Of a DNA stretch of 64,000 nucleotides, positions 27,224-36,144 are shown in pieces (position 1 is the stretch's first letter; each line of letters begins with the position of its first letter). The position numbers and the translations under genes were made by a program. The notes beneath the pieces are model-generated. The model did no database searches. It was not told the origin of the DNA and worked only from the letters and a program-made list of their open reading frames with translations. Source of the DNA: an uncultured Oscillospiraceae bacterium (GTDB lineage: Bacteria > Bacillota > Clostridia > Oscillospirales > Ruminococcaceae); contig UQMF01000003.1 of NCBI GenBank assembly GCA_900542145.1, forward strand, positions 124,001-188,000, given 5' to 3'.

Positions 27224-28243
27224 TCAGGCAATGACCTCGTCGCCGCCGCCACCGTGGGAGATCGTGATAATGCCGTCCTGCTCGAGTCTGCGTATCGTCG
27301 CGACGATATTCTGCTGAGCCGCCTCGACGTCGCGCATGCGGACGTTGTGCAGATACTCGATATCCGCCTGAAGGCTCTCCCTCGCACGGGAGGAGATGTT
27401 GGAGAATATGCACTCTGCGACCTCCTGAGTGGAGCCCTTGATCGCGATGGCGAGATCCTTGGGATCCACCTGCTTGGTGAACTCCTGGATAGCCATGGAA
27501 TCCAGCGTGACGATATCCTCGAACACGAACATCTTCTGCTTGATCTGGTCTGCGAGCTTCTGGTCCCTTGCGGACAGCTCGTCGAATATGTATTTCTCGG
27601 TGGCGCGGTCCACGTTGTTCATTACTTCCGCAACATAGCTTATGCCGCCGACCTCCATGCTGTCGATGTTGACGAGGTTCGCGAACTTCTTCTCCAGCGT
27701 CGCCTCAAGCGATTTGATGACGTCCGGGGAGGCGCGGTCCATTCGCGCGATCCTCTCAACGACCTCCACGCGCTTCTCCTTGGGAAGCTCCGCAAGTATC
27801 GCCGCCGCCTGGTCTATCCTGGCGTAGGACAGTACCAGAGCGATTGTCTGCGGGTGCTCGTTCTGCACGATCGCCAGCAGGTTCTTATAGTCTGCCTTTC
27901 TCACGAAATCGAAGGATTTCGTCTTAAGCTGCTTCGTAATGCGCTGAAGCAGCGTATTCGCCGCCTCTGCGCCGAATGCCTTCTCCAGTATCTCCCGGGC
28001 GTAGTCAACGCCGCCCTCGGTGACCACTTTCTGGGTAAGGCACAGCTCGTAGAATTCATTGAGAACGCCCTCCACCACGTCGATCGGCTGGTATTCCAGC
28101 TTGGCGACCTCGGTGGATATTGCCTCTATCTCGTCATCTGAAAGGTGCTTGTACACCTGGGAAGCGTTGTCTGCGCCCATCGCAGCAAGCACCAGAGCGA
28201 TCTTCTGATTGGGAGTGAGTCCCTCCGTTGTTTTTTCTGCCAT
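27224..28243 (-). CDS. fliG: Flagellar motor switch protein FliG
   Basis: 339 residues, full length. N-terminal FliF-binding domain (LTPNQKIALVLAAMGADNASQVYKHL), middle domain with EHPQTIALVLSYARID, and C-terminal torque domain with charged residues (VDPKDLAIAIKGS...). It couples MotAB to rotation. ATG at 28243 with GAGGGGG. Follows fliF by 22 bases. Confidence 0.96.
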   Translation of the reverse strand: MAEKTTEGLTPNQKIALVLAAMGADNASQVYKHLSDDEIEAISTEVAKLEYQPIDVVEGVLNEFYELCLTQKVVTEGGVDYAREILEKAFGAEAANTLLQRITKQLKTKSFDFVRKADYKNLLAIVQNEHPQTIALVLSYARIDQAAAILAELPKEKRVEVVERIARMDRASPDVIKSLEATLEKKFANLVNIDSMEVGGISYVAEVMNNVDRATEKYIFDELSARDQKLADQIKQKMFVFEDIVTLDSMAIQEFTKQVDPKDLAIAIKGSTQEVAECIFSNISSRARESLQADIEYLHNVRMRDVEAAQQNIVATIRRLEQDGIITISHGGGGDEVIA

Positions 28244-28265
28244 ATCAAATCCCCCTCGCTGCGCG

Positions 28266-29939
28266 TCAGTTGTCCTTCATCATGTTCTTGATGATCTGTG
28301 CCACGATCTCCGGGTTGGTCTTGGAGAAGTCGCTTATCTCGCGCTTGAGAATTGTTTCACGGGATTCCTTCGCAGCTTCCTCGGTAAGGCTTGCAATGTT
28401 GAAGTCCACTTCCTCGGGCTGTTCCGGCTCCTGTGCGTTCGCCCCGCCTGCGGCAGCTCCGCCCTGGGCGGCGGCAGCGAATGCAGCCTCCTGACGGCGT
28501 CTGATCTTTTTCTTCCTGGAGTGACCCATGAACAGGGTGACAACCAGCAGGATAAGCAGCAGAACTCCAAGCCCGACGACCACATAGAGCAGCACATCTC
28601 TGAATGTATCCACTCTGGGTGTGATGATCTGCACGTTGCCGTCGCCGCTGATGCCAGGATTGGTGCCATCGAGGGAGAACGGGAGATTATACACGGAAAC
28701 GTAATCCAGGGTGGTTCCTGCGGCGTTCGCAACGATACTCTGGAGAGCCTCGCGCTCCGCCTGGGTCATGTTGGTCTGATTAACGACCAGACCAACGGTG
28801 AGTGCGTCGATGGAGTAGCCGTCCTTCTTGACGGTTTCCTTGATATTGGAAACGCTGTACTGTATCTCGTTCTTATTATAATAGAAAGTCTGTCCGTCCT
28901 CAAGACCGGTGATTGTGGGATAATTCGGAGAGGTATCCGCATTGGGAGTCACTCCGACAACGCCGCCGTCCTCATCGAGCTTTCCGCCCTCGTTCACCTG
29001 ATCCTGGTGATTGATGACTCCGGCATTCGTTCCGTCCGCCGGCTGATACTGGGTGGATTCAACGTCCTTGGCGTCGTAGTTAAGGCGTGCGGAAACGTTG
29101 AACGCGAATCCGTTCTCGCCGTACATCTTGGTGAACATCTCGCCGAGTCCGTCCTTGAGCACCTGCACGAATTCGCGCTCAAACTCAAGGCGCTTTCTCG
29201 CGACGTCCACGCCGGACTTGTCCTCGTCGTCGTCAACATTGTCGAGTTCGGGATCCACCCACTCATAGGAGTTCATCTTGCTGTCCATGACCGACACGTT
29301 TTCGTTGGTCAGTCCCTCGACGCTGGTGGTGACTCCGCGGTAGATGGCGCGTACTTCCGCATTGGTAAGCGGCTCCGCGTCGCTCCTCAGCTGGAGGAAC
29401 ACCGCGCACTGGCTGTCGCCCTTCTCCGTGGAAATGACGTAGTTTGAGGTTTCCGGCAGTGTAAGATTCACTGTCGCCGCCTGGATCTTGTCCATTGAAG
29501 ATATCGTAGAGCCGAGCCTGGTTTCAAGCTGCTGACGCTTGATCTCGCGCTTGTCCATGTCAGTGCTCCAGAGATCAACGCCGTTGTCCCAGATGTCGTA
29601 GTTGGTGGTGGACTTGGGGTAGCCCTGCGCCCACATCTGCATTCTGATGGAATCCGCCCGTTCCGCCGGGACGATGACGTCGCCCTTGGCGTTGACGGTC
29701 ACCTCGGGTGCTCCGTCGAGAGCCTGTATCGCGGAAGCGATCTCCCCCGCCTCGGAGTTCGAAAGCCCCGAGAACAGCACCGCCGTGTTCTTGCCGGTAT
29801 TATTGAGAATAATACACAGCACGATGATTATCGCAATAACGACTATGGGAATGGAGATGACGAGAATCTTCGCCATCTTGGACGCGTCTGTCCACTTTGT
29901 CTTGACAGTCGTCACTACGGACTTTATTTTTTCATTCAT
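28266..29939 (-). CDS. fliF: Flagellar MS-ring protein FliF
   Basis: 557 residues. Two membrane helices (about 24-46 and 450-475) flank the periplasmic-side ring-building domains (LNDAGKNTAVLFSGLSNSEAGEI-like start, then ARLNYD). The C-terminal tail after the second helix binds FliG. ATG at 29939 with GGAGGT about 10 bases upstream. An AT-neutral base composition like its neighbours shows no sign of transfer. Confidence 0.96.
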   Translation of the reverse strand: MNEKIKSVVTTVKTKWTDASKMAKILVISIPIVVIAIIIVLCIILNNTGKNTAVLFSGLSNSEAGEIASAIQALDGAPEVTVNAKGDVIVPAERADSIRMQMWAQGYPKSTTNYDIWDNGVDLWSTDMDKREIKRQQLETRLGSTISSMDKIQAATVNLTLPETSNYVISTEKGDSQCAVFLQLRSDAEPLTNAEVRAIYRGVTTSVEGLTNENVSVMDSKMNSYEWVDPELDNVDDDEDKSGVDVARKRLEFEREFVQVLKDGLGEMFTKMYGENGFAFNVSARLNYDAKDVESTQYQPADGTNAGVINHQDQVNEGGKLDEDGGVVGVTPNADTSPNYPTITGLEDGQTFYYNKNEIQYSVSNIKETVKKDGYSIDALTVGLVVNQTNMTQAEREALQSIVANAAGTTLDYVSVYNLPFSLDGTNPGISGDGNVQIITPRVDTFRDVLLYVVVGLGVLLLILLVVTLFMGHSRKKKIRRRQEAAFAAAAQGGAAAGGANAQEPEQPEEVDFNIASLTEEAAKESRETILKREISDFSKTNPEIVAQIIKNMMKDN

Positions 29940-29992
29940 TTACTGAACGACCTCCGATTTTTTTGCCGTCCCCTGACGGCGTATTGGAAATA

Positions 29993-30322
29993 TCACACCT
30001 GCATGTTGATGATGGTGTTGTAGGCGCTGAGAGCCTCGTTCTTCACCGTCACCAGCAGCTCGACAGCGGTGTTCGCCTTGGTGATATTCGCCTGGACCTG
30101 CGCGAGGTCGTCAATGTTGCCGAGCATGAGGTCGATGGCGTCGCGGTCAACCTGTTCGTTGGTTTCGACCACGTTGTCCACCATGCCCTTGAATACGTCG
30201 AGGAACGAAGCGTTCTCAACGTTCACCGAGTATTTCTGCCCGGACTTATCGGCGCCCATCGGGGTCATGGACTCCATGGGCTTCATCTCTGTCATATTGC
30301 CTATCGCTACGAAATCAAGCAT
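29993..30322 (-). CDS. fliE: Flagellar MS-ring/rod junction protein FliE
   Basis: 109 residues, typical size. The C-terminal family motif is clear (AQVQANITKANTAVELLVTVKNEALSAYNTIINMQV). It joins the rod to the MS-ring. ATG at 30322 with GAAAGGA. Sits between flgC and fliF as in other Firmicutes. Confidence 0.95.
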   Translation of the reverse strand: MLDFVAIGNMTEMKPMESMTPMGADKSGQKYSVNVENASFLDVFKGMVDNVVETNEQVDRDAIDLMLGNIDDLAQVQANITKANTAVELLVTVKNEALSAYNTIINMQV

Positions 30323-30375
30323 CTGTCAAATTCCTTTCGTGGGGCTTTCCTGCCGTGTAATGCGCCGGTGTTCTA

Positions 30376-30834
30376 TCAGCTCTTGCCGATGTTGAGCGCC
30401 TTGGTCGCCATGGACTTTACCACCTCGAACACCGCAAGATTGGCGGAATACATGTTCTCCGCCTCGGTGGAATCAAGCTGCTCCGTGGCAACGTCCACGT
30501 TGGATTCATAGACGTATCCGCGCTCGTCCGCGAGGGGGTGAGTGGGGTCGTAGACCGGCTCCGCCGGGGTGGGGTCGTCAACAACCTGCTTTGCCTCGAC
30601 GCCGCGGTATTTTATGTACTTATGGTAATGCGTTTCGCCGGTGCCGAGCTTGGTGGCAAGGACGCTCTTAAAGGTCTTGTCCTCGCCGAATACCACCATC
30701 TGGCGCTTGTAGGCTTCCTCCGGGGTGGAGGCAACGTTGTCGGCATTGGCAACGTTCTGCGCGATTATGTCAAGTCTGAATCTCTCCGCGGTCATGCCGG
30801 AAAGCGGAATATTGAGCGAACTCAGGAATGCCAT
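30376..30834 (-). CDS. flgC: Flagellar basal-body rod protein FlgC
   Basis: 152 residues. N-terminal axial motif (LNIPLSGMTAERFRLDIIAQNVANADN) and the C-terminal YSANLAVFEVVKSMATKALNI helix. Rod component. ATG at 30834 with GGAGGG, 13 bases after flgB. Confidence 0.95.
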   Translation of the reverse strand: MAFLSSLNIPLSGMTAERFRLDIIAQNVANADNVASTPEEAYKRQMVVFGEDKTFKSVLATKLGTGETHYHKYIKYRGVEAKQVVDDPTPAEPVYDPTHPLADERGYVYESNVDVATEQLDSTEAENMYSANLAVFEVVKSMATKALNIGKS

Positions 30835-30847
30835 ATGTTACCCTCCG

Positions 30848-31213
30848 TCACTTTGTGGTCATGGCAGTTCTCACCCGGGAGAAGTTGCCGTTCATGGAAT
30901 TTATCAGCGCGTCGTACTGTATCTGCGCCTTTGCAAGTTCCGCCTGCTGGGTGTCGTTATCGACGTTGTTGCCGTCCGCCTGGTCGTCGGTGTGGCGGTC
31001 GATGTAAAGGCTCTGCACGAGGTTCAGCTCGGTATCAACGGTGCCGTTGCTGCGGAGCTTGTCCCGGAGCACGCCGGCGAAATCGAGGTACTTGCAGTTA
31101 TAGTCGGGCGTATCTGCGTTGGCGATATTCTGGGCGATGATCTGCTGCTTCTGCCAGAGAACGGCAAGACCCTGTTCAGCCACGCGGAACGCATTGGTAT
31201 CAAAAAGTGCCAT
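30848..31213 (-). CDS. flgB: Flagellar basal-body rod protein FlgB
   Basis: 121 residues, first gene of the operon. N-terminal motif QIIAQNIANADTPDYNCK and a C-terminal YDALINSMNGNFSRVRTA helix. Rod component closest to the MS-ring. ATG at 31213 with GAGAGGA. The promoter lies at 31287-31315. Confidence 0.95.
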   Translation of the reverse strand: MALFDTNAFRVAEQGLAVLWQKQQIIAQNIANADTPDYNCKYLDFAGVLRDKLRSNGTVDTELNLVQSLYIDRHTDDQADGNNVDNDTQQAELAKAQIQYDALINSMNGNFSRVRTAMTTK

Positions 31214-31286
31214 ATATTATCCTCTCTATCCCACGGTGGAATTTCCATAAAATAGCATACTCCACCCTATAGCTATTCGTATTATA

Positions 31287-31315
31287 ATTATACACCATTT
31301 CACCGCATATTGCAA
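31287..31315 (-). promoter_or_regulatory. Main sigma-A promoter of the flagellar operon
   Basis: Minus strand TTGCAA (31310-31315), 17-base spacer, TATAAT (31287-31292), preceded by TG. A second TATAAT overlaps at 31281-31286. No sigma-28 pattern was found. Confidence 0.8.
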
Positions 31316-31550
31316 CAATTTTTTTCAAGATATAATTCTACGATAAGTAAAACATGCTACAAAAAAATGTAAATACACGTCATTGCTTTATTAAAATTTG
31401 TGCATTTTGTCATCTTCTGGGACTTTTTTGTGCATAGGTTACAAAACAAGCGTTACATTTTCTGCAAATTTGGCAATAACCCGGAGTTTTGCGCACCGGG
31501 TTTTACGGGGATATTTACCTGGGAATGGCGCATATCCGCCGCCATGAACC

Positions 31551-31585
31551 ACAAAAATCCCCCGGCCGTGAAACAACCGGGGGAT
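31551..31585 (-). terminator. Terminator of the GntR/ABC operon
   Basis: ATCCCCCGG / CCGGGGGAT stem (31557-31585) followed by TTTTTG on the minus strand, 25 bases after the permease stop. Confidence 0.85.
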
Positions 31586-31609
31586 CTAATTGGGGGAAGA
31601 AAGGTGTCA

Positions 31610-33970
31610 TTAAGATTCGTAAGTGGCGTACCGTGTGGGAATGTATTCCTGAATGATGTTATCCATCATCAGGGATTCAGCCATATCCGCCATGTCGTCC
31701 GGGACGCGGAGTATCATGCAGGACGAAGCGCCTGCCATGTATTCCTGCCAGGAACCTGCCTGGGTCAGCACGATGAGGTAGTCGCCTTCCGTGTAGGTGT
31801 CGCCGCTGCCGCTCGCCGCCACAAGCTCCTCCAGGGTGGGGTCGCCGGTGTCCACCCTGCCGAAGGAATCGTATAGCGGGAGGTCGCCAATGGTATCCCC
31901 GGTGACCTCGGAGTACTCCTCCTCGGAGATATTGTCCGCCATTCGCAGCATATATTCAACGTCCACCCCATTGCCCTGCGCCCTTTCGATGAACGCCGCG
32001 CTGTAGCCTGCCGGAGTGAATCCGCCGGCGATGTCCATGCCCCAGCGGTCAAGCAGGGCGATGGTATTCTCCATCCAGTCATAGACGACAATAGTCACGC
32101 GGTCTTGCGTTTCATGGGCATCGTTCTTCGTGAGGTCAATGCGGATAACGTTGTCCTTCCAGGAGTACTGCTCCTTGAAGAACTCCGGGCTTACCCGGGC
32201 GCTGTCCGCCCTTATCGCCGCAGTAAGTTCACCGGCGGCGCCGGCATTTGAAGAGAGGTCGGTGTACATTCCGTCTGCGGAAACGGATTCTATCTTGTAA
32301 CCGTCAAGCAGTGATTCATTCAGACGGGAGAGGACATTGCTGCTCCAGCCCTCCGGCGAGAGCATCTGCGCCTTTACCTTTTCGAGGGTCGCGCTCGTCA
32401 CGTCGTATTCCCTGAGGAGCGTTCCGCCGTCTTTCAGGACGTAATAGAGCGACACGGTGCACAAACTGTTCTTTTCTGCGAACATGTCGCCCAGCGCTTC
32501 CTCGTGGATATCCCGGACAAGCTCCAGAAGTTCGTCGCCGCTCCGGGCGGTTATATTGAAGTAGCGGTCCGGGGAGGAGTAGTCGGTTTCGGTTTCCCGG
32601 TGGTCGAGGTAGGTCGCCTGGACGGACTTCACCTCCGATAACGCGGGGATATAGCTGCCGGAGCCGAAGCCGTTGCAGAGATTCAGCAGGGCGCATATCG
32701 CCGCACTGGCGGCAAGGGTGCCTGCCCAGCTGAGTACCGTCCGCCCGAACCTGCGGAAGTTCTTTCCGCTGATGAGGGACATGATGATATAGAATATGAA
32801 TGTGCCTATGATGGTGCCGATTATCAGTCCCAGAATAAAGTCTGAGCTGCCGTTTGTGCCGAAGGAGTCCTGGTTCCGCAGGTATGCCGCAATGCTGTAG
32901 CATACGGGCATGACTATCGAGAAGATGACGATACCCGGGACTATGACGTCCGTTCCGCGGTAGACGAAGGACATTCCCACACGCTCTGCGCGGCGGAACT
33001 TCATCAGGAAGTACGCCCCGGCAAGAAGCGCCAGCGTGACGATCACCGCCGGGATAAAGTACTGCGCCTGCATGATGGGCGCACCTCCGACCATCTGGGA
33101 GGATATGCTGTCATAATAGCCGATGGTGGAGAACCAGGAATAGACCGTGGCGATCACCATGCCCAGCGGTGAGGAGGAGGTTATCGAATACATGGAGCTT
33201 GCGAAGCCGCCGGAATAAGGATCCGGCACTGCGCCGTAAACTCCGCTCTCCACCAGGAGAATCCCCAGGACGTGGATAACCGGGATCGCAACGTTGACGA
33301 GCACCGGATAGATATACGCCTCGGCAGTCCTGCCGCAGACGGAGAGCGTCAGCAGGCAGACAGCGATCTGCATTACGCAGGCAGCGACTCCGGTGAACGC
33401 AGCCTGCCTTATTATCTCAAGGATAGCAGGGAACGCCGTGTCATCCTCCGGTACCTGGACGAAGGCGAGTATCAGCGTGCCGATGAGCGCCGCCGCGAGG
33501 TGCGGAAGAATGCTGACCGTGAATACCGCTGCGAGGTCGCCGAAAAACCGCGTGTTGTGGTTCACCGGCAGGGAGTAGTCCATGTCCACCGTGGTCCTGT
33601 TGTACAGGTAGCGGAATCCGCGCAGAGTGGTCACGAACGTGAATATGAACAGCGCCACCAGGCACAGCCCGGCAATAACCGCCGCGGTGATGGTCAGGGA
33701 ATACATCGTCTGGAGATTGTTTTCAATGGAGTTCATCTGATCAAACGCCTGGGCGCCGCTGTGATTCTGTATCAGGTCGTTGTATTTCTGGTAGTAGTCG
33801 TTGGAAGCGCCGCATGCCGCCGCAACCATCGCCGTCAGCAGCGGATAGCTCAGCAGGCTGAGTATAGAACACATGATCAGCTGGGGTCTGAGATACCGCA
33901 CCTTATTGCGGTAATACGGCAGGAACTTGTAGAAAACCCCGGATTTAGCCGCCGAGTTTTGAGCTGTCAT
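31610..33970 (-). CDS. ABC transporter permease (ABC-2 type) with large C-terminal soluble domain
   Basis: 786 residues from ATG 33970 (GGAGGT 8 bases upstream). The longer frame reads back through the ATPase gene without a ribosome site. Roughly ten hydrophobic segments lie in the first 450 residues, starting with VRYLRPQLIMCSILSLLSYPLLTAMVAAA. The last 320 residues are mainly soluble and contain no motif I recognise. The gene overlaps the ATPase gene by 26 bases, so the two should be coupled. The context (YtrA-type regulator, ATPase, permease) fits envelope-stress or peptide/antibiotic-responsive exporters; the substrate is unknown. Confidence 0.85.
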   Translation of the reverse strand: MTAQNSAAKSGVFYKFLPYYRNKVRYLRPQLIMCSILSLLSYPLLTAMVAAACGASNDYYQKYNDLIQNHSGAQAFDQMNSIENNLQTMYSLTITAAVIAGLCLVALFIFTFVTTLRGFRYLYNRTTVDMDYSLPVNHNTRFFGDLAAVFTVSILPHLAAALIGTLILAFVQVPEDDTAFPAILEIIRQAAFTGVAACVMQIAVCLLTLSVCGRTAEAYIYPVLVNVAIPVIHVLGILLVESGVYGAVPDPYSGGFASSMYSITSSSPLGMVIATVYSWFSTIGYYDSISSQMVGGAPIMQAQYFIPAVIVTLALLAGAYFLMKFRRAERVGMSFVYRGTDVIVPGIVIFSIVMPVCYSIAAYLRNQDSFGTNGSSDFILGLIIGTIIGTFIFYIIMSLISGKNFRRFGRTVLSWAGTLAASAAICALLNLCNGFGSGSYIPALSEVKSVQATYLDHRETETDYSSPDRYFNITARSGDELLELVRDIHEEALGDMFAEKNSLCTVSLYYVLKDGGTLLREYDVTSATLEKVKAQMLSPEGWSSNVLSRLNESLLDGYKIESVSADGMYTDLSSNAGAAGELTAAIRADSARVSPEFFKEQYSWKDNVIRIDLTKNDAHETQDRVTIVVYDWMENTIALLDRWGMDIAGGFTPAGYSAAFIERAQGNGVDVEYMLRMADNISEEEYSEVTGDTIGDLPLYDSFGRVDTGDPTLEELVAASGSGDTYTEGDYLIVLTQAGSWQEYMAGASSCMILRVPDDMADMAESLMMDNIIQEYIPTRYATYES

Positions 33971-34850
33971 AGCCGAGCACCTCCATTTCGTAGATGAATA
34001 TTTCCTCCAGGGACAGCGGAACTTCGTCGTAAAGCTTCGGGGAATGCTTCTCCACCGCCGCGCGGACTGCCTCCCGGTCGCCCCGGGCGATGAGATGTAC
34101 AACACTTCCGTTCATCTCCAGATGGAGGATATCCACGCCGTCTGCGGATAATTCCTCCCGGGTGACGGGACCGTCAAACGCGGTCTGTATCTTGAACACG
34201 CTTCCCTTCACGCTGTCCAGCTCCCGGTCGAAGATGACCTTTCCGTTGTGGAGAAGTCCCACGCGGTCGCAGAACTCGTCGATCTCCCCGAGATTGTGGG
34301 AGCTGAATATGACTGTCAGCCCGGAATCCACCATCGCGTCTATCAGCATCTGCTTGACGATTATGCGCATGGTGGGGTCAAGCCCGTCGAACGCCTCGTC
34401 CAGGAACAGATACGGCGTTCTGCATGCTATTCCGCAGATGACCGCCGCCTGGCGCTTCATTCCCTTAGAGAAGGTGCTCAGGCGCTTCTTCATCGGCAGC
34501 CCGAGGGCGGAGTGCAGCTTCTGCCACAGTCCATCGTCAAAGCTGCTGTAAAAGCTCCTGTAATACTGCTTCATCTCCGCGAGGGTCATGTTGTTGAACT
34601 GCACCGTTTCGTCGTTGATGAAGAACACGCGCTCCTTCAGCGGCGCGTTGTCGTAGACCGCTTCGCCGTCGATGAGAGCCTCTCCGCCGTTCAGCCGGTA
34701 GATCCCGGAGAGCACCCTCATCAGCGTGGATTTCCCGGCGCCGTTGGAGCCGAGAAGTCCGTAGGCGCACCCCTCCGGAATAGTCAGGCTTATCCCGTCG
34801 AGGGCGTTCCTGTCGTCAAAGCGCATGACTGCGTTCTTTACCTCAATCAT
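33945..34850 (-). CDS. ABC transporter ATP-binding protein
   Basis: 301 residues. Walker A GSNGAGKST (about 34-42), signature FSKGMKRQ (a variant of LSGGQ), Walker B YLFLDEAFDGLD and switch His in VIFSSHNLGE. The C-terminal 80 residues form an extra domain seen in YtrB/CcmA-like ATPases. The ATG overlaps the gntR stop as ATGA. Confidence 0.93.
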   Translation of the reverse strand: MIEVKNAVMRFDDRNALDGISLTIPEGCAYGLLGSNGAGKSTLMRVLSGIYRLNGGEALIDGEAVYDNAPLKERVFFINDETVQFNNMTLAEMKQYYRSFYSSFDDGLWQKLHSALGLPMKKRLSTFSKGMKRQAAVICGIACRTPYLFLDEAFDGLDPTMRIIVKQMLIDAMVDSGLTVIFSSHNLGEIDEFCDRVGLLHNGKVIFDRELDSVKGSVFKIQTAFDGPVTREELSADGVDILHLEMNGSVVHLIARGDREAVRAAVEKHSPKLYDEVPLSLEEIFIYEMEVLGYDSSKLGG

Positions 34851-35221
34851 GAATTACCACCCTTTCCCCATATTTCTTCTGCAAGGCTGTTAATCTGCTC
34901 CAGCGTGATGCCTGCGCGGCACGCCGCCCGGAGTTCCTCCCCGGTCCGGCGCAGAGCCTCGCTGCGCAGGGCGTCTGCGGCATTGTCCCCGGCGGAAACA
35001 TAGCTGCCCTTTGCAGGCACGGAGTGTATCAGCCCTACCTGCTCCAGCTGGGAATACGCCTTCTGCACCGTGTTCGGATTTATCCCGAACTGCTTCGCCA
35101 CCTCCCGGACTGCCGGCAGGCGCTCTTCCGGCTTCAGCTCCCCGGTGGAGATCAGCCGGGCGATACCGCTGCAGAGCTGCTCGTAGATCGGCTGTTTTCC
35201 CTCCAGCCGTATATTCAGCAT
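34847..35221 (-). CDS. GntR-family regulator, YtrA subfamily
   Basis: 124 residues: an N-terminal winged helix (QPIYEQLCSGIARLISTGELKPEERLPAVREVAKQFGINPNTVQKAYSQLEQVGLI) and a short C-terminal dimerisation helix, the YtrA pattern without a large ligand domain. As the first gene of the ABC operon it most likely represses its own promoter; a palindrome at 35264-35277 just after the -10 box supports this. ATG at 35221 with GAAAGGAGG. Confidence 0.93.
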   Translation of the reverse strand: MLNIRLEGKQPIYEQLCSGIARLISTGELKPEERLPAVREVAKQFGINPNTVQKAYSQLEQVGLIHSVPAKGSYVSAGDNAADALRSEALRRTGEELRAACRAGITLEQINSLAEEIWGKGGNS

Positions 35222-35263
35222 GGCACCTTCCTCCTTTCGGAATTCCAGATATTAGCGTATTAT

Positions 35264-35277
35264 CTGTATTGGTACAG
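35264..35277 (-). promoter_or_regulatory. Likely GntR operator
   Basis: Palindrome CTGTA-n4-TACAG at the predicted transcription start. Related half-sites (ACTGT) occur twice in the promoter spacer. Placement would block initiation. Confidence 0.6.
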
Positions 35278-35279
35278 TT

Positions 35280-35308
35280 ATTGTAACACAGTTAATACAG
35301 TTTGTCAA
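35280..35308 (-). promoter_or_regulatory. Sigma-A promoter of the GntR/ABC operon
   Basis: Minus strand TTGACA (35303-35308), 17-base spacer, TACAAT (35280-35285). Confidence 0.85.
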
Positions 35309-35330
35309 GGGGGTAATCAAATTTTTTTCA

Positions 35331-35359
35331 AAAAAAATTGGCAGAGATCTCTCTCCGCC
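35331..35359 (-). terminator. Terminator after the HD-GYP gene
   Basis: GGCGGAGA-gaga-TCTCTGCC stem (35340-35359, one G-T pair) followed by AATTTTTTTT on the minus strand. It lies between the HD-GYP gene and the GntR promoter. Confidence 0.8.
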
Positions 35360-35408
35360 ATAAAACGTTGAAAAAGTATACTCGGGCAGCATCTGCCGGA
35401 AAATTCCC

Positions 35409-36035
35409 TTAGGGGGCTTTTCGGCTGGCACTGTCGTCAGTGCCGTACGTTTCCTCCACGATCCACCAGTTATCCAGCATTGCCTTTGCAACGACCGGGT
35501 CGTACATCAGCCCGGAATTCCTCTTGATCTCCTCACGGACCTTCTCCAGCGGCATCGCCTTGCGGTAGGAGCGGTTGCTCGCCATTGCGTCGATGGAATC
35601 ACACACCGCAATTATCCTGGAGCCAAGCGGTATCTCCTCTCCCTTTGCGCCGAACGGGTAGCCCTTCCCGTCAAAGCGCTCGTGATGGTGCAGGATTATC
35701 GCTGCGATACGGTCGAATTTGTGGCATCCGGCGAGGATATCCGCGCCTATCTTCGGATGCTGCTTCATCAGCTCCCACTCGGAATCGTCGAGCCTGCCGG
35801 GCTTCAGCAGCACCTTGTCGGGAATACCTATCTTCCCGATGTCGTGCAGGTGTCCAGCTATGTGTATCTCCCGGGTCGTATCGTGGGAAAGTCCCAGCGC
35901 ATGGCACAATTCGCACGCCATATCGCTCACCCTCCTGGAGTGATTCCCGGTGTAGGGGTCGCGTGCGTCCAGTGCGGAGGTTATACAGTCAACGAGGTCG
36001 TGTTCCTCATAATTGGTTTCACAGTCACAGTTCAT
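35409..36035 (-). CDS. HD-GYP domain phosphohydrolase (probable c-di-GMP phosphodiesterase)
   Basis: 208 residues, almost only the HD-GYP domain. H64-D65 in GHLHDIGKIGIPDK, then HHHERFDGKGYP with G125-Y126-P127 intact, so the metal site and the GYP signature look complete. There is no receiver, GAF or membrane part, so input must come from partners or from expression level. The N-terminus is short and acidic. Proximity to the flagellar genes is suggestive of motility control by c-di-GMP but proves nothing. Own promoter at 36080-36108; a hairpin (36053-36070) precedes the AGGAG ribosome site. Confidence 0.9.
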   Translation of the reverse strand: MNCDCETNYEEHDLVDCITSALDARDPYTGNHSRRVSDMACELCHALGLSHDTTREIHIAGHLHDIGKIGIPDKVLLKPGRLDDSEWELMKQHPKIGADILAGCHKFDRIAAIILHHHERFDGKGYPFGAKGEEIPLGSRIIAVCDSIDAMASNRSYRKAMPLEKVREEIKRNSGLMYDPVVAKAMLDNWWIVEETYGTDDSASRKAP

Positions 36036-36079
36036 TTTTTCGCTCCTTCCGGAATTAGCTTTTGCTAATCCTTGCTTAT

Positions 36080-36108
36080 ATAATATATCTTTTTGCGAAA
36101 AAAGTCAA
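36080..36108 (-). promoter_or_regulatory. Sigma-A promoter of the HD-GYP gene
   Basis: Minus strand TTGACT (36103-36108), 17-base spacer, TATTAT (36080-36085). The -35 starts right after the terminator stem of the upstream lipoprotein gene. Confidence 0.75.
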
Positions 36109-36130
36109 GGGGCGGAATCGCTTCCGCCCC
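36098..36130 (-). terminator. Terminator of the lipoprotein gene
   Basis: Perfect GGGGCGGAA / TTCCGCCCC stem (36109-36130) followed by CTTGACTTTTTT on the minus strand. The T-run is shared with the next promoter. Confidence 0.8.
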
Positions 36131-36144
36131 TCTTTGTCCGTGAA

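Larger units (their letters stand above)
31214..31609. other. 396-base intergenic region between flgB and the ABC permease
   Basis: Holds the flagellar promoter (31287-31315), a weaker TTGTAG-16-TAGAAT candidate further up (about 31333-31361, minus), an AT-rich stretch with no ORF, a hairpin AACCCGG...CCGGGTT (31479-31504) and the ABC operon terminator (31551-31585). No c-di-GMP riboswitch consensus is recognisable. Confidence 0.6.

Noticed and set aside
31214..31609. A c-di-GMP riboswitch ahead of the flagellar operon
   Set aside because: None of the conserved GEMM core sequences is present, and the promoter lies only about 70 bases from flgB.
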